From positions 1,736,001-1,800,000 of the forward strand of contig NZ_CP048649.1 in NCBI RefSeq assembly GCF_010669305.1: 64,000 nt of DNA, given 5' to 3'. This DNA is from Aminipila butyrica. Its GTDB lineage: Bacteria; Bacillota; Clostridia; Peptostreptococcales; Anaerovoracaceae. Positions 17,718 through 27,467 of the stretch are shown here, in pieces. The position numbers and the translations under genes are program-made. Every line of letters begins with the position of its first letter. Position 1 is the stretch's first letter. The notes below the pieces were generated by a model. That model was not told the origin of the DNA, searched no databases, and saw nothing but the letters and a program-made list of their open reading frames with translations.

Positions 17718-19608
17718 TTAGCAGAGGAATAGCGGTAGCAACCAACAATATAACTAATAAGAGTGCCGCCATACCGTTGGAGCTGGCAAATCCAGCTGGA
17801 GAAGCTGAGCCAACTACGCCAGTTACCTGGAGGATAATGCCGATCAGGCCAATGATAGAGCCGCCAGCAACCAGACCAGAGGACAGGCTTACGCCGTTGG
17901 AAAGTCTGTAATCCTTCTCTTCGTCGTTTTTAGAAGTCTTTTCAACAAACACACGAAGCAGAGCACCTACCAGAATGATGGATGTGGTAGAAATTGGAAG
18001 ATAAAATCCGATAGCCACCGTCATAACCGGCAGATTTAGCAGGAAGAAGACAATGCCGAGACACACGCCAGCAATAATCATCACCCAAGGCAGCTCGCCG
18101 GACATAATACCAGAGGTCAGTGTTGCCATTAAATTGGCCTGAGGAAGGGCAAACGGCACGTTGTCGCCGGTCATGGACAGCTGATCAGCAAGTAACAAGA
18201 TTACGCCAGTAACTACTGCTACACCAACAATAGAAGCGATAGCGTAGTATTTCTGCATTTCATTCTTATCACCACCGATGATGAAGGTAACCTTCTGAGA
18301 CTGGCAATAACCGCCGGCTGTAGCAATCGCTGTAACGATAAATGTACCGAATAGCAGAAGGGTTCGGTTATCTGCCTGGCTGGTCCAACCCATGCTGACA
18401 AACAGCAGCGTAACAATTACGATGGAAGCAATTGTCATGCCAGAGACTGGTAAGTTGGAGGTACCGATAGTACCGGTCAGACGGCCGGCAACAATGGTGA
18501 ACAGCATGGATAGAATCAGGGATAAAATGGTGGTCAGAATAGCCATAATCGTGTTGCCGCCGGAGATGATAAAGCCGCCGACAAAGCCGACAATCATACC
18601 ACCTAGCAGGATAACGGTCTGCTGAGTGCCGCTGCCCTTTCCTGTAGCTTTAGCGTTCATGGTCTCTTTGATGGAGGATACAACAGTAGGAATCAAACGA
18701 ATTGCGCCAATCAGGCCTCCAGAAAGCATGATGCCCGCACCAATGTATTTAACGTAACTGCCCGCAATATCGCCTACCTGCATCGTACCGATGGTAACCG
18801 ATGGATTGTTCCACACTGGAGCAGTGCTTGCGCCCAAGGTGGCAAAATAGCCAATTAGAGGCGTAATAACAAAGTTGGACAGGATGGAACTAGAAAACAT
18901 CGTTAAGGCCACTGGCAGACCAACAATAAAGCCGATACCCAGCAGCAAGGGGTTTACTTCCAGCTGGAAACGCCATTTGTAGAAAGATTCATTTACAAAA
19001 CTGATGACGTTGTTGGTCACATTTAGGAAGGAGCTGGTCACAACCGTCAATAGACCACCAATAACAAAGCCTATTCCCATGAAGCGAATGGAATCTTTAG
19101 CACCTTCAGACGCTACCAGGGTTTCCGAAATAGCCATGGATTCTGGATACATCAAATTGCCGTGCTCTTCAACAATTAGGTAATTATAAATCAAAGAAGT
19201 GGCACCCAGGCCGAACAGGGCGCCGCCTACACCAATGATAAAACCTTCGAGAGCCGAAACATGTGCACCGATTAATAGGATGGCAGGCATAACAAAAATC
19301 ATGCCGCTGGCGATGGATTCACCACCACTGGACATACCCTGCATCAGGTTTTTGCCTAAAATACCTTTGCTCTTAGCAAAAATAGTAACAAATACAGATC
19401 CTAAGATGGATCCAGGGATACCTGCGGCTACCGTAAGACCGGCCTTCATCCCCGAGTAAGCGGTTGAGGCTGAAAACAGTGCGGCTAACAAAATACCAAT
19501 GATTAAAACGGTAACATTTCCTCCAAGTTTGGAGCCGTTCGTGATATATGGCACATAATCCTTTCCGGATACGCCGCCATACGCTTCTTTGGACAGTTTT
19601 TTGTTCAT
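17692..19608 (-). CDS. OPT-family oligopeptide transporter
   Basis: 638 residues and about 15 hydrophobic segments. The N-terminal region (NVTVLIIGILLAALFSASTAY followed by GMKAGLTVAAGIPGSILGS) is typical of the prokaryotic OPT family, which imports oligopeptides or metal-peptide complexes using the ion gradient. The ATG at 19608 is preferred over an upstream TTG at 19626 because AAGGCGAG sits 6 bases before it. The gene lies 81 bases downstream of pepD on the same strand and overlaps the PqqD-like gene, so import and cleavage of peptides are probably coordinated. Confidence 0.92.
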   Translation of the reverse strand: MNKKLSKEAYGGVSGKDYVPYITNGSKLGGNVTVLIIGILLAALFSASTAYSGMKAGLTVAAGIPGSILGSVFVTIFAKSKGILGKNLMQGMSSGGESIASGMIFVMPAILLIGAHVSALEGFIIGVGGALFGLGATSLIYNYLIVEEHGNLMYPESMAISETLVASEGAKDSIRFMGIGFVIGGLLTVVTSSFLNVTNNVISFVNESFYKWRFQLEVNPLLLGIGFIVGLPVALTMFSSSILSNFVITPLIGYFATLGASTAPVWNNPSVTIGTMQVGDIAGSYVKYIGAGIMLSGGLIGAIRLIPTVVSSIKETMNAKATGKGSGTQQTVILLGGMIVGFVGGFIISGGNTIMAILTTILSLILSMLFTIVAGRLTGTIGTSNLPVSGMTIASIVIVTLLFVSMGWTSQADNRTLLLFGTFIVTAIATAGGYCQSQKVTFIIGGDKNEMQKYYAIASIVGVAVVTGVILLLADQLSMTGDNVPFALPQANLMATLTSGIMSGELPWVMIIAGVCLGIVFFLLNLPVMTVAIGFYLPISTTSIILVGALLRVFVEKTSKNDEEKDYRLSNGVSLSSGLVAGGSIIGLIGIILQVTGVVGSASPAGFASSNGMAALLLVILLVATAIPLLNGKSKHVS

Positions 19609-19689
19609 AAAATACTCGCCTTTCAATAATTACTAGGAGTAAATTTTGTTTTTAATTCAGTTAACATTTAAAAATTCAGTTGTTTTTCA

Positions 19690-21153
19690 TTAGTTCATGG
19701 CTTTAAGTACTTCTTTCAAGAATTCCCATGTTCGCTTGGTAGAAGGGATGCTCAAATGTTCTTCTGCTGTGTGAACCCCTACCATCGTCGGCCCGATTGA
19801 AATCATATCCATTTGGCCGGCAAACATTTCATCAAACAAGGCACACTCCAGACCAGCATGGATAGCATCCATCACCGGCTTTTTACCAAACATCTTTTCA
19901 TATGTATCAGCAAATACCGTGCGGATTTTCGATTCAGGATTGTACCGCCATTCAGGATAAGAAGATTCTTCAATCACCTGACCGTTAGTAAGATTTGCAA
20001 GGGAAACAATTGTATGGAAAATATTTGCCTTAATACTGCCCACAGAGCTTCGAATTGCGCTGATGATTTCCACTGAATCCTGTTTTGTCTGAATAACCCC
20101 TAGATTCAAAGAACTCTCTACTAGGCCTTCAATATCCATGCTCATGGTCTGAACTCCATTCGGAATCAGATACAGAAATTGGATGATTTGATGGGCACTG
20201 GCAGCTATAAAAACATGTTTTGGCTGATTCTCTGGTGGAGTTAAACGAATGCAGAGATCTGGGTCTACTGTTTTGAATTCATCTTGCAGGACGATCTCTA
20301 GTTCCTTTAATTGCTTGCGCAGCAAAGCGTCATCTTCCTTACGGATTCCGATGACAGAGCGAGCGTCACGGGCTATTGCATTGTGCTTGGAACCGCCGTC
20401 TATAGAGCATAAAACAAAATTAATCTCTGTGCTCAAATGGTTCAGCACGCGGGCAAGCAGCTTATTTGCATTGGCTCTGCCTTTGTGAATCTCAATTCCA
20501 GAATGTCCTCCCTTAAGACCTTCAACAGTCAAGGTTAGAAAGGCCATCTCCATATCAGGTTTCTCCCAAGACACGGGAAGGCTAATCCGAGCGGAGCATC
20601 CTCCAGCACAGCTAACCGTTAGAATACCTTCTTCTTCGGAGTCGATGTTAATTAGGGTTCTACCGGAGATGGTTTTAGGGTCTAGAGCGTGAGCTCCGTC
20701 CATGCCAGTTTCTTCACAAGTAGTAACTAACAGCTCCAACGGGGGATGGGGAATGTCTTCTGCCGCCAGCAGGGCCAAGCCCATGGCAACCGCGATACCA
20801 TTATCGGCTCCCAGCGTTGTACCTGTGGCATATAACATGTCATCACGCACCTGTAGACCAATTGGATCGTTTAAAAAATCGTGGAGGACACCGGGGGCTT
20901 TTTCACAGACCATATCCATATGACCTTGAATGACTACTCCGGGTCTGTTTTCATAGCCTGGGCTGCCCGGTTTTTTGATCAGCACATTTAGTGCTGCATC
21001 CTGCAGGACATCCAAACCATGAGCCTTTGCAAAAGAGACCAGATAATCACTAACTGCCTGTTCGTTGCCGGAACCTCTGGGGATCTTGCTGAGTTCTTCA
21101 AAATAGAAAAACACATCAATAGGCTCTTGGTTTTCCAACACTCTGTCTTCCAT
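19690..21153 (-). CDS. pepD: Aminoacyl-histidine dipeptidase, M20 family (cytosolic)
   Basis: 487 residues, the standard PepD size, with no signal peptide. Zinc and catalytic motifs are intact: VIQGHMDMV (metal His and catalytic Asp), LGADNGIAVAMG (bridging Asp), CEETGMDGA (general base Glu pair) and GLKGGHSGIEIHKGRAN in the lid domain. It hydrolyses dipeptides such as Xaa-His in the cytosol. The ATG is preceded by AAAAGGAGG. It begins the pepD-OPT-pqqD-like minus-strand run. It also serves as the reference for the degenerate relative at 53772. Confidence 0.93.
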   Translation of the reverse strand: MEDRVLENQEPIDVFFYFEELSKIPRGSGNEQAVSDYLVSFAKAHGLDVLQDAALNVLIKKPGSPGYENRPGVVIQGHMDMVCEKAPGVLHDFLNDPIGLQVRDDMLYATGTTLGADNGIAVAMGLALLAAEDIPHPPLELLVTTCEETGMDGAHALDPKTISGRTLINIDSEEEGILTVSCAGGCSARISLPVSWEKPDMEMAFLTLTVEGLKGGHSGIEIHKGRANANKLLARVLNHLSTEINFVLCSIDGGSKHNAIARDARSVIGIRKEDDALLRKQLKELEIVLQDEFKTVDPDLCIRLTPPENQPKHVFIAASAHQIIQFLYLIPNGVQTMSMDIEGLVESSLNLGVIQTKQDSVEIISAIRSSVGSIKANIFHTIVSLANLTNGQVIEESSYPEWRYNPESKIRTVFADTYEKMFGKKPVMDAIHAGLECALFDEMFAGQMDMISIGPTMVGVHTAEEHLSIPSTKRTWEFLKEVLKAMN

Positions 21154-21415
21154 AACAAACCTCCTTTTAAATTAGAATTGCATAATATTACCTTATGAGT
21201 TTACCATAAAAAAACAAGAAATCAAGACGAATAAAGGGACGATTTTTATATATTTTTTTAGTCCCATAAGGGCAGAAAAGACTGTTATTCTATCACTAAT
21301 AATGATAAACTTAAGCTAAATATGTTATCTTTACTAAAGCTTGTTGTAATAGACAAATAAAGCTGTTTTTGATTTGTGAAAAGCACCAATATATAGAAGA
21401 CAATAAGGGGGAAAA

Positions 21416-21823
21416 ATGATTGTTATTACGTGCATAGATGATCATAATGGTCTGATGTTTAATAATAGAAGACAGAGTAAGGATTTTGTAGTGCAAAGGG
21501 ATATTATAGAGATCGTGAAACATAGGCCGATTTATATGAGTGAATATTCCTATAAGATGTTTGCTGATTTTCATTCACCAAACATCCGAGTGGAGGATGA
21601 ATCTTTGTTAAAGGCCAAGCAGGGAGAGTATTGCTTTGTAGAGAATCAACGTCTTCTGAATTATGAAGATAAAATAGAAAAAATGATTATTTACAGATGG
21701 AATCGGGAGTATCCGGCCGATGTCTTCTTAGACCTTTCCTTAGATAGTTGGAAAAGGGTGGAGACAGAGGACTTCAAGGGGTCTTCCCATGAAAAAATAA
21801 CGAGGGAGGTTTATAGGAAATGA
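21416..21823 (+). CDS. Conserved clostridial protein of unknown function next to a nuclease
   Basis: 135 residues, soluble. The pattern MIVITCIDDHNGLMFNNRRQ near the start, a central YMSEYSYKMF and a C-terminal YRWNREYPADVFLDL are shared, as I recall, with clostridial proteins often labelled ribonuclease Z; the metallo-beta-lactamase motif HxHxDH is absent here, so I do not accept that name. A strong AAGGGGGA site precedes the ATG. It overlaps the following nuclease gene by four bases (ATGA), so the two are translationally coupled and probably act together. Function unknown. Confidence 0.75.
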   Translation: MIVITCIDDHNGLMFNNRRQSKDFVVQRDIIEIVKHRPIYMSEYSYKMFADFHSPNIRVEDESLLKAKQGEYCFVENQRLLNYEDKIEKMIIYRWNREYPADVFLDLSLDSWKRVETEDFKGSSHEKITREVYRK

Positions 21824-22770
21824 ACAGGGTAAGACCTATAATGGCAGCAGTGCTTCTCATAGCAGTGCTGCTCTTTTCTGGTTGCAGCCAGGAAGTCGGA
21901 CAATTGGCATCAGAGGAACTCGCGAGGATTGCTGCAGAAAATTCTGCGCAAAAAACGGCGGAGGCGGCAGAACCGAGCAGGGAGGCCGGGACGATTGTTG
22001 CAATAGACAGTATTCCAGCTTACAGCGGGGAGGCTTATATTGCCATAGGCAATAATCAGCCTACTTTTTCTGAGGAGGAGTTGTCCAGACAAGCTTTTGA
22101 GCAGTATAGCCCGCTGGATGCTTTGGGTCGGTGTGGAACGGCCTATGCTAACATCGGAACTGAGTTGATGCCCAGCGAAAAGCGAGGGAGCATCGGGCAG
22201 GTAAAGCCAACTGGCTGGCAAACCGTGAAATACGATAATGTGGATGGAAAATACTTATATAACCGCTGCCACCTGATTGGTTACCAGCTTACCGCTGAAA
22301 ATGCCAACGAACGAAACCTGATAACGGGGACGCGATATTTAAACGTAAAGGGTATGCTTCCCTTTGAAAATCTAGTAGCAGACTATATAAAGGAAACAGG
22401 CAATCACGTCTTGTACCGAGTAACGCCTGTCTATGACGGAGATAATCTTCTGGCCAGCGGCGTTCTTATGGAAGGTTATTCTGTAGAAGACCGGGGAGAC
22501 GGAGTCTGTTTCTACGTCTATGCCTACAATGTGCAGCCGGGCATCCAAATTGACTATGCCAGCGGTTACAGCAAGTTGATTGAAGACAGTGATGCTTCTG
22601 ACTATTTAGGTCAGGCAGAAGAGGCGGAAATACGAGGCAATTCTCGGTCTAAGGTATATCATAGCCCGGGGCAGTCCGCGTATGGAGAGATGGAAGAATC
22701 CAAATATCTAGTCGTGTTTCATAGCGAAGAGGAAGCCTTGGATGCAGGTTATCGAAAGGCCAAGCGGTAA
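21820..22770 (+). CDS. Secreted DNA/RNA non-specific endonuclease lipoprotein
   Basis: 316 residues. A signal peptide ends in a lipobox-like LLFSGC at Cys25 or so, so the protein is likely tethered to the outer face of the membrane. The beta-beta-alpha-metal nuclease core is visible at about 148-200: YNRCHLIGYQLTAENANERN, where NRCH replaces the usual DRGH and the downstream Asn (ANERN) is the metal ligand; then NLITGTRYLN. The same NRCH form is found in EndA/Spd-like streptococcal nucleases. It probably degrades extracellular nucleic acid for nutrition or DNA uptake. The gene is coupled to the upstream ORF. Confidence 0.9.
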   Translation: MNRVRPIMAAVLLIAVLLFSGCSQEVGQLASEELARIAAENSAQKTAEAAEPSREAGTIVAIDSIPAYSGEAYIAIGNNQPTFSEEELSRQAFEQYSPLDALGRCGTAYANIGTELMPSEKRGSIGQVKPTGWQTVKYDNVDGKYLYNRCHLIGYQLTAENANERNLITGTRYLNVKGMLPFENLVADYIKETGNHVLYRVTPVYDGDNLLASGVLMEGYSVEDRGDGVCFYVYAYNVQPGIQIDYASGYSKLIEDSDASDYLGQAEEAEIRGNSRSKVYHSPGQSAYGEMEESKYLVVFHSEEEALDAGYRKAKR

Positions 22771-22906
22771 GGGAAATAATAGTTGGTCTTTTTTCTTGGA
22801 AAAGCTTATTGGAACCATGTATAATGGGGTATATAAAAGGGGAAAGAGTATAAGGATAAAGTCAAACAATGTTAATTATAGAAACGTAAAAAATGGAGGT
22901 GCTTGC

Positions 22907-24337
22907 ATGACACGGTATGATATGGTAGTAATCGGAAGCGGAGCAGGCCTGATGGTCTTAGAGGAAGCGTTGAAGCAAGGCTTGAAGTGCGCTTTGGTGG
23001 AGAAGTCAAAGATCGGCGGAACCTGCCTGACAAAAGGCTGTATTCCGTCGAAAATGTTGGTCTATCCGGCGGATTTTATCCGGGACATGGAGCGGGCAGG
23101 TCGTATTGGTATCGGTGTCGGCAAGCCGGAGCTCCATTGGGACACCATATCAAAAAATATGTGGGAGCAAATTGACTTTCATGAGAAAATTGAGAAGAAC
23201 CTGCTGAGCATGTCGAATCTTCACGTATATAAAGGAGCTGGCCGATTCACTGGACCAGATAGCCTCGCAGTTTGGTATGAAGATGGCAGACCGGAAGATC
23301 ATATTTCCGGGGAAAAGTTCATCTTGGCGGCAGGAGCCAGAAGCTTTGTTCCCGACATCCTGGGATTGGAAGCAACCGGTTATCTGACTTCCGAAACCTT
23401 TTTTGGCGAAAAGTTCCCGGACAAGCCTTGGGAAAGTCTGGTGATTATTGGCGGCGGGGCTATCAGCACAGAATTTGCCCACATTTTCTCCGCTTTTGGC
23501 ACCAAGGTGACTATTTTGGCCAGGGCTTCCACCATCCTTAACAAGGAAGAAGAAGAAATTGCCCAGTTTGTCACCCAGCAGTTTGTTCAAAGCGGCGTGG
23601 AGATTTTGACGGATGTTGATGTGACTTCTGTCTCCAAAGACAAGTATGGGAAATATGTTACTGCTGTCAATCGGGTGACTGGAGAACGTCAAACGATTCT
23701 ATGCCAGGAGATTCTGATAGCTGCTGGGGTTCAGTCCAACGGCGACACCTTGGATTTGGAGCATACTGGAGTGGAAGTAGATCGGCGGGGCTGGATTTCC
23801 ACCAACGAATATTTGGAAACTACTCAGAAAAACATCTGGGCTTTAGGAGATCTTAACGGAAAGTATCAATTCCGGCACAAGGCCAACTATGAGGCTTTGA
23901 TTTTAAGCCACAATCTCTTTAAAGCCGGCAAAGAAAAGCGGCGGGAAGCCTTTTATGATGTAGTGCCTTGGACCATTTTTACCCATCCGCAGGTGGCACA
24001 TGTGGGTATGACGGAACGGGAGGCGCAGAAGAGCGGCCTTGCTTATAAGACGGCAAAAAACTACTACTCGGAAGTGGTGGGGGGCATTGCTATGGGCTTT
24101 CGCAAGCAGGATGGGGACAATGGCTTCATCAAGATTATTGTGGGACAAAACAAGAAGATTCTAGGGGTTCACATTGTAGGTCCGCAGGCGGCACTGTTGT
24201 TGCAGCCATTCGTCTATTTGATGAACGAAGGCTATGAGTGTCCGCAAATGGGCACCTATGAGCCTATCAGTGAGTCCATGGTTATTCACCCGTCTCTGAA
24301 CGAATTGACGGCTTGGGTATTTGAAAAATTCGACTGA
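22907..24337 (+). CDS. Class I pyridine nucleotide-disulfide oxidoreductase (dihydrolipoamide dehydrogenase-like)
   Basis: 476 residues from the ATG at 22907, preceded by GGAGGT. Motifs in order: FAD-binding VVIGSGAGLM, redox disulfide GGTCLTKGCIPSKM (CxxxxC), NAD(P)H-binding VIIGGGAISTEFAHIFSAFG, second FAD motif IWALGDLNG, and C-terminal VIHPSLNE, which supplies the His-Glu pair to the partner subunit. These identify the lipoamide/mercuric/mycothiol reductase family. No 2-oxoacid dehydrogenase or glycine cleavage genes adjoin it, so the substrate cannot be named. The next gene starts 10 bases later. Confidence 0.88.
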   Translation: MTRYDMVVIGSGAGLMVLEEALKQGLKCALVEKSKIGGTCLTKGCIPSKMLVYPADFIRDMERAGRIGIGVGKPELHWDTISKNMWEQIDFHEKIEKNLLSMSNLHVYKGAGRFTGPDSLAVWYEDGRPEDHISGEKFILAAGARSFVPDILGLEATGYLTSETFFGEKFPDKPWESLVIIGGGAISTEFAHIFSAFGTKVTILARASTILNKEEEEIAQFVTQQFVQSGVEILTDVDVTSVSKDKYGKYVTAVNRVTGERQTILCQEILIAAGVQSNGDTLDLEHTGVEVDRRGWISTNEYLETTQKNIWALGDLNGKYQFRHKANYEALILSHNLFKAGKEKRREAFYDVVPWTIFTHPQVAHVGMTEREAQKSGLAYKTAKNYYSEVVGGIAMGFRKQDGDNGFIKIIVGQNKKILGVHIVGPQAALLLQPFVYLMNEGYECPQMGTYEPISESMVIHPSLNELTAWVFEKFD

Positions 24338-24347
24338 GAGGGCAATC

Positions 24348-27300
24348 ATGAAAACTAGTGTAAGGACAATTGCTGTTCTTTTGTGTATCTTTATTATTGG
24401 GGTGCTTTTTACCTCGGATTTGTTTTTTATCAAAGAGTCGCCAGCTGCCCTGAAGGGACAGCTGGATTTGTCTGCTTGGGATTTCCAGCAGGATGGACTG
24501 GCCAACTTAGATGGGGAATGGGAATATTATGAGAATCAATTGCTTACTCCGGAAGATTTCCATAATACAAAAGATGGTAAACCTAAAAAGACCGGTTACA
24601 TCAACCTGACGGCTAGTCGATTTGAAAAAGATCAGGGGATGCAAGCAAAACCTATGGGGGCACAGACCTATAGAATGATTGTAAAGATGAAGGCTTCTGA
24701 GGAACCCCTTGGATTAAAAATCGATAATATCCGCATGAGTAATAAGCTTTATATAAATGGATTATTTAAAGGTTCCAGCGGAAATCCATCGAAAAGCCAA
24801 GAGGAGTATATACCTAAAAATGCCCCTTATAACGCCTATTTTGACGTGATGGAGGGACAGATAGAGATTGTGCTTCAAACGGCAAACTATAATTACCCTT
24901 TTCCAAGTGACAACTCTTATACAATTATTTTAGGTACACAAAAGCATATTGAAGCACAAAAATCGATGATTTCTGCGGTAGAATTATCAGGAGCTATTTT
25001 AGCGCTGTTCTTTGGTATTTATTTACTATATGTCTGTTACACCAGTGAGAAGAATAAGGGGGATTTATACTGGGCTTTTCAGTTTTTTACCTTCGCTGTT
25101 CTGATGCTTTTTACAGGTCAGAAGCTAATTTACGGCTTTTTCCCCAGCATTCCCTTTGAATTATTCTGTAAAATTCAGTTGTTCAGCCTGATGGGTGGCC
25201 CGTTTTTTTCTATATCTTACATAAAATATCGAGAGAAGAAGATGATACCGGATCTGGTGATGAAGATTGTGCGGGTGTTGTTTCTTCTTTATGCTTTAGT
25301 CGTTTTGGTAGCGAATTATCGATATAGCAGTTATTTCAATGGCGTGATTTATCTGTTCATCTGCCTGATTTATTTATATCTGATTTTTAAACTATGGAGG
25401 GCCTATAGAGCGGCAAGCAGTGATGCCATTCAGAAGAAAGAGATTCTGCTCTATTTGTTGTGCAATATTTGCTTACTTTTGACTTTTTCTGATAACTTTC
25501 TTCGAAACCTTACCTGGAGCTCCAGTCGAATCATTGGGTCTATCGGCTTTTGCGGATTTGTTTTTTTCTCTCAGATTACCTTGGCTTTTCAACTGTCTTC
25601 CAGCTATGAAAAGGTGGTGAAGATGGACCGGGTAAAAGACGAATTTATGATCAAGACTTCCTATGCTTTAAAGGCTCCTTTAAACAGCATCTTAAATATG
25701 GCAGAACAGATTATCAGAGAATGTTCAGGAGAAAAGGAATTGAACACAAGTTATTCTCAAGCAAAATCGCTGGAGAATGCTTTTTTTACCAGAGGCATCA
25801 TGCAAAAATCTCTAAATATCGTCAATACTTCACAAGATTTGGCACTGCTGAACAATAATCAGTTAAAATTAGAATCCTCCTTGGTGGATATAAAGGTTTG
25901 TGCAGAGTTAGCGGTGGCCAGTATGCAGGAGCTGACAAAAAACAAAGAAATTAACCTATTAGTGGAATTACCATCCTTCCTTTTTGTACAAGCAGACGAA
26001 AGCCGAATTCGGCAGATTTTATGCAGCCTGATTCTTAATTCCTTGCAGAATATGGATCGGGGTACCATACGGATTCGGGGAAGGTATGTAAAGAATAAAG
26101 TCCTTATCTATGTGGAGGATGACGGCATGGGAATCCCAGAAAATCGATGGGGTGACATATTTCAACCTTATGTAACCTTAACTGCGGAGGGAATTGGACT
26201 AGGCTTATATGTTTCCCGCCGTCTGGCAGAGCTCATGCAGGGCAGGCTTTATGTGGAATGGTCCAAACCAAATGAGGGCAGTTGTTTTGCGCTGATATTA
26301 CCTCGGGCAGAAGTCGAAAAGAAAAAATTGCCCACGCTTATACCTCAGAAAAAGTTACAAAAAGAAAAAAAATCTTACACAGCAGAGCATAACTCAGAAC
26401 TTTTGTCTCTGGCAGAAGTCCAGAAGTGGGAAACGAAAAAACGCACAGTTTTGATTGTTGATGATGAAAATGTGAACATCCAAACTGCTATGTCTATTTT
26501 AGAACAGGACAATTACCATATTTTAATGGCACTTTCTGGTGAGGAAGCTCTGCAAATTATCGCGGCTTATAAAATTGATCTGGTCATATTAGATGATATG
26601 ATGCCGGGGATTTCAGGAATTGCTCTCTGTAAAAAGATTAGAGAAAATTATTCGCTGATTGAGTTGCCTATTGTCCTTTCTGTTATCAATATGAACAAGG
26701 ATGATTTAAATTGGGCGCTGCAATCTGGAGCAAACGACTTCATCAAAAAACCATTTCGAAATTCTGAACTGAGAGCCCGTGTAAAAACGCTGATTGAATT
26801 AAAAAAGTCCTTGGATGAGACCTTGAAAAATGAATTATCTTTTTTACAGGCACAAATTAAGCCACACTTTTTATATAATGCCATCAACACGATTATTTAT
26901 TTTTGTTACACAGACAGTGAAAAAGCAGCCACCCTGTTGTCAGATTTCAGTAAATATCTGCGGATGATTTTTCACGTGGATCAGCGATTTTTGCTGATTT
27001 CTTTGAAACGGGAGCTGGAACTGATAGAAGCTTATGTTGCCATTGAAAAGGCCCGATTTGAAGATAAAATTCAGATGGTCTACAATATTGATCCGGAACT
27101 TTTGCAGGCGGAAATACCGCCCCTTTGTATCCAGCCTTTGGTAGAGAATGCCATTAAGCATGGTCTTTTGCAAAAGTCGGAGGGCGGTACTGTGCGGCTG
27201 ACTGTGGAAAAAAGGGCGGGAGATATTTATATAGAAGTTATGGATGATGGTATCGGTATGACCAAAGAAAAGCTGTATGCCTTGCAGTACGGTGAAGGAG

Positions 27301-27467
27301 AAAATCAGGGTATTGGCTTTTCTAATATTAACCAACGGTTAAAAAGGTGGAGTCAAGCGCAGATTCAAATCGAAAGTCAGCGGGAGCGGGGAACGACCGT
27401 GACAATTATTATGAAGCAAAATATGGGAGAGTTAAGTAAGCATGTTGAAAGCGATTATCATAGATGA
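24348..27467 (+). CDS. Hybrid sensor kinase: 7TM receptor, degenerate HisKA, HATPase, receiver, LytS-type kinase
   Basis: 1,039 residues from ATG 24348. Residues 5-25 are a signal/TM helix; about 60-205 look like a 7TMR-DISM extracellular jelly roll; about 212-405 hold seven TM helices. Then a HisKA-like segment (about 427-450) reads KTSYALKAPLNS where active kinases have SHELRTPLN, so the phospho-acceptor His is replaced by Tyr. HATPase 1 follows (about 545-655; EDDGMGIP, GIGLGLYV). A receiver domain spans about 700-815 (VDDEN, LVILDDMMPG, FIKKPF). A LytS-type His_kinase (QIKPHFLYNAINTI, His about 838) and HATPase 2 (MDDGIGMT) end the protein. Output probably runs from the LytS-type His to the response regulator gene that overlaps its 3' end by 26 bases. 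Confidence 0.9.
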   Translation: MKTSVRTIAVLLCIFIIGVLFTSDLFFIKESPAALKGQLDLSAWDFQQDGLANLDGEWEYYENQLLTPEDFHNTKDGKPKKTGYINLTASRFEKDQGMQAKPMGAQTYRMIVKMKASEEPLGLKIDNIRMSNKLYINGLFKGSSGNPSKSQEEYIPKNAPYNAYFDVMEGQIEIVLQTANYNYPFPSDNSYTIILGTQKHIEAQKSMISAVELSGAILALFFGIYLLYVCYTSEKNKGDLYWAFQFFTFAVLMLFTGQKLIYGFFPSIPFELFCKIQLFSLMGGPFFSISYIKYREKKMIPDLVMKIVRVLFLLYALVVLVANYRYSSYFNGVIYLFICLIYLYLIFKLWRAYRAASSDAIQKKEILLYLLCNICLLLTFSDNFLRNLTWSSSRIIGSIGFCGFVFFSQITLAFQLSSSYEKVVKMDRVKDEFMIKTSYALKAPLNSILNMAEQIIRECSGEKELNTSYSQAKSLENAFFTRGIMQKSLNIVNTSQDLALLNNNQLKLESSLVDIKVCAELAVASMQELTKNKEINLLVELPSFLFVQADESRIRQILCSLILNSLQNMDRGTIRIRGRYVKNKVLIYVEDDGMGIPENRWGDIFQPYVTLTAEGIGLGLYVSRRLAELMQGRLYVEWSKPNEGSCFALILPRAEVEKKKLPTLIPQKKLQKEKKSYTAEHNSELLSLAEVQKWETKKRTVLIVDDENVNIQTAMSILEQDNYHILMALSGEEALQIIAAYKIDLVILDDMMPGISGIALCKKIRENYSLIELPIVLSVINMNKDDLNWALQSGANDFIKKPFRNSELRARVKTLIELKKSLDETLKNELSFLQAQIKPHFLYNAINTIIYFCYTDSEKAATLLSDFSKYLRMIFHVDQRFLLISLKRELELIEAYVAIEKARFEDKIQMVYNIDPELLQAEIPPLCIQPLVENAIKHGLLQKSEGGTVRLTVEKRAGDIYIEVMDDGIGMTKEKLYALQYGEGENQGIGFSNINQRLKRWSQAQIQIESQRERGTTVTIIMKQNMGELSKHVESDYHR

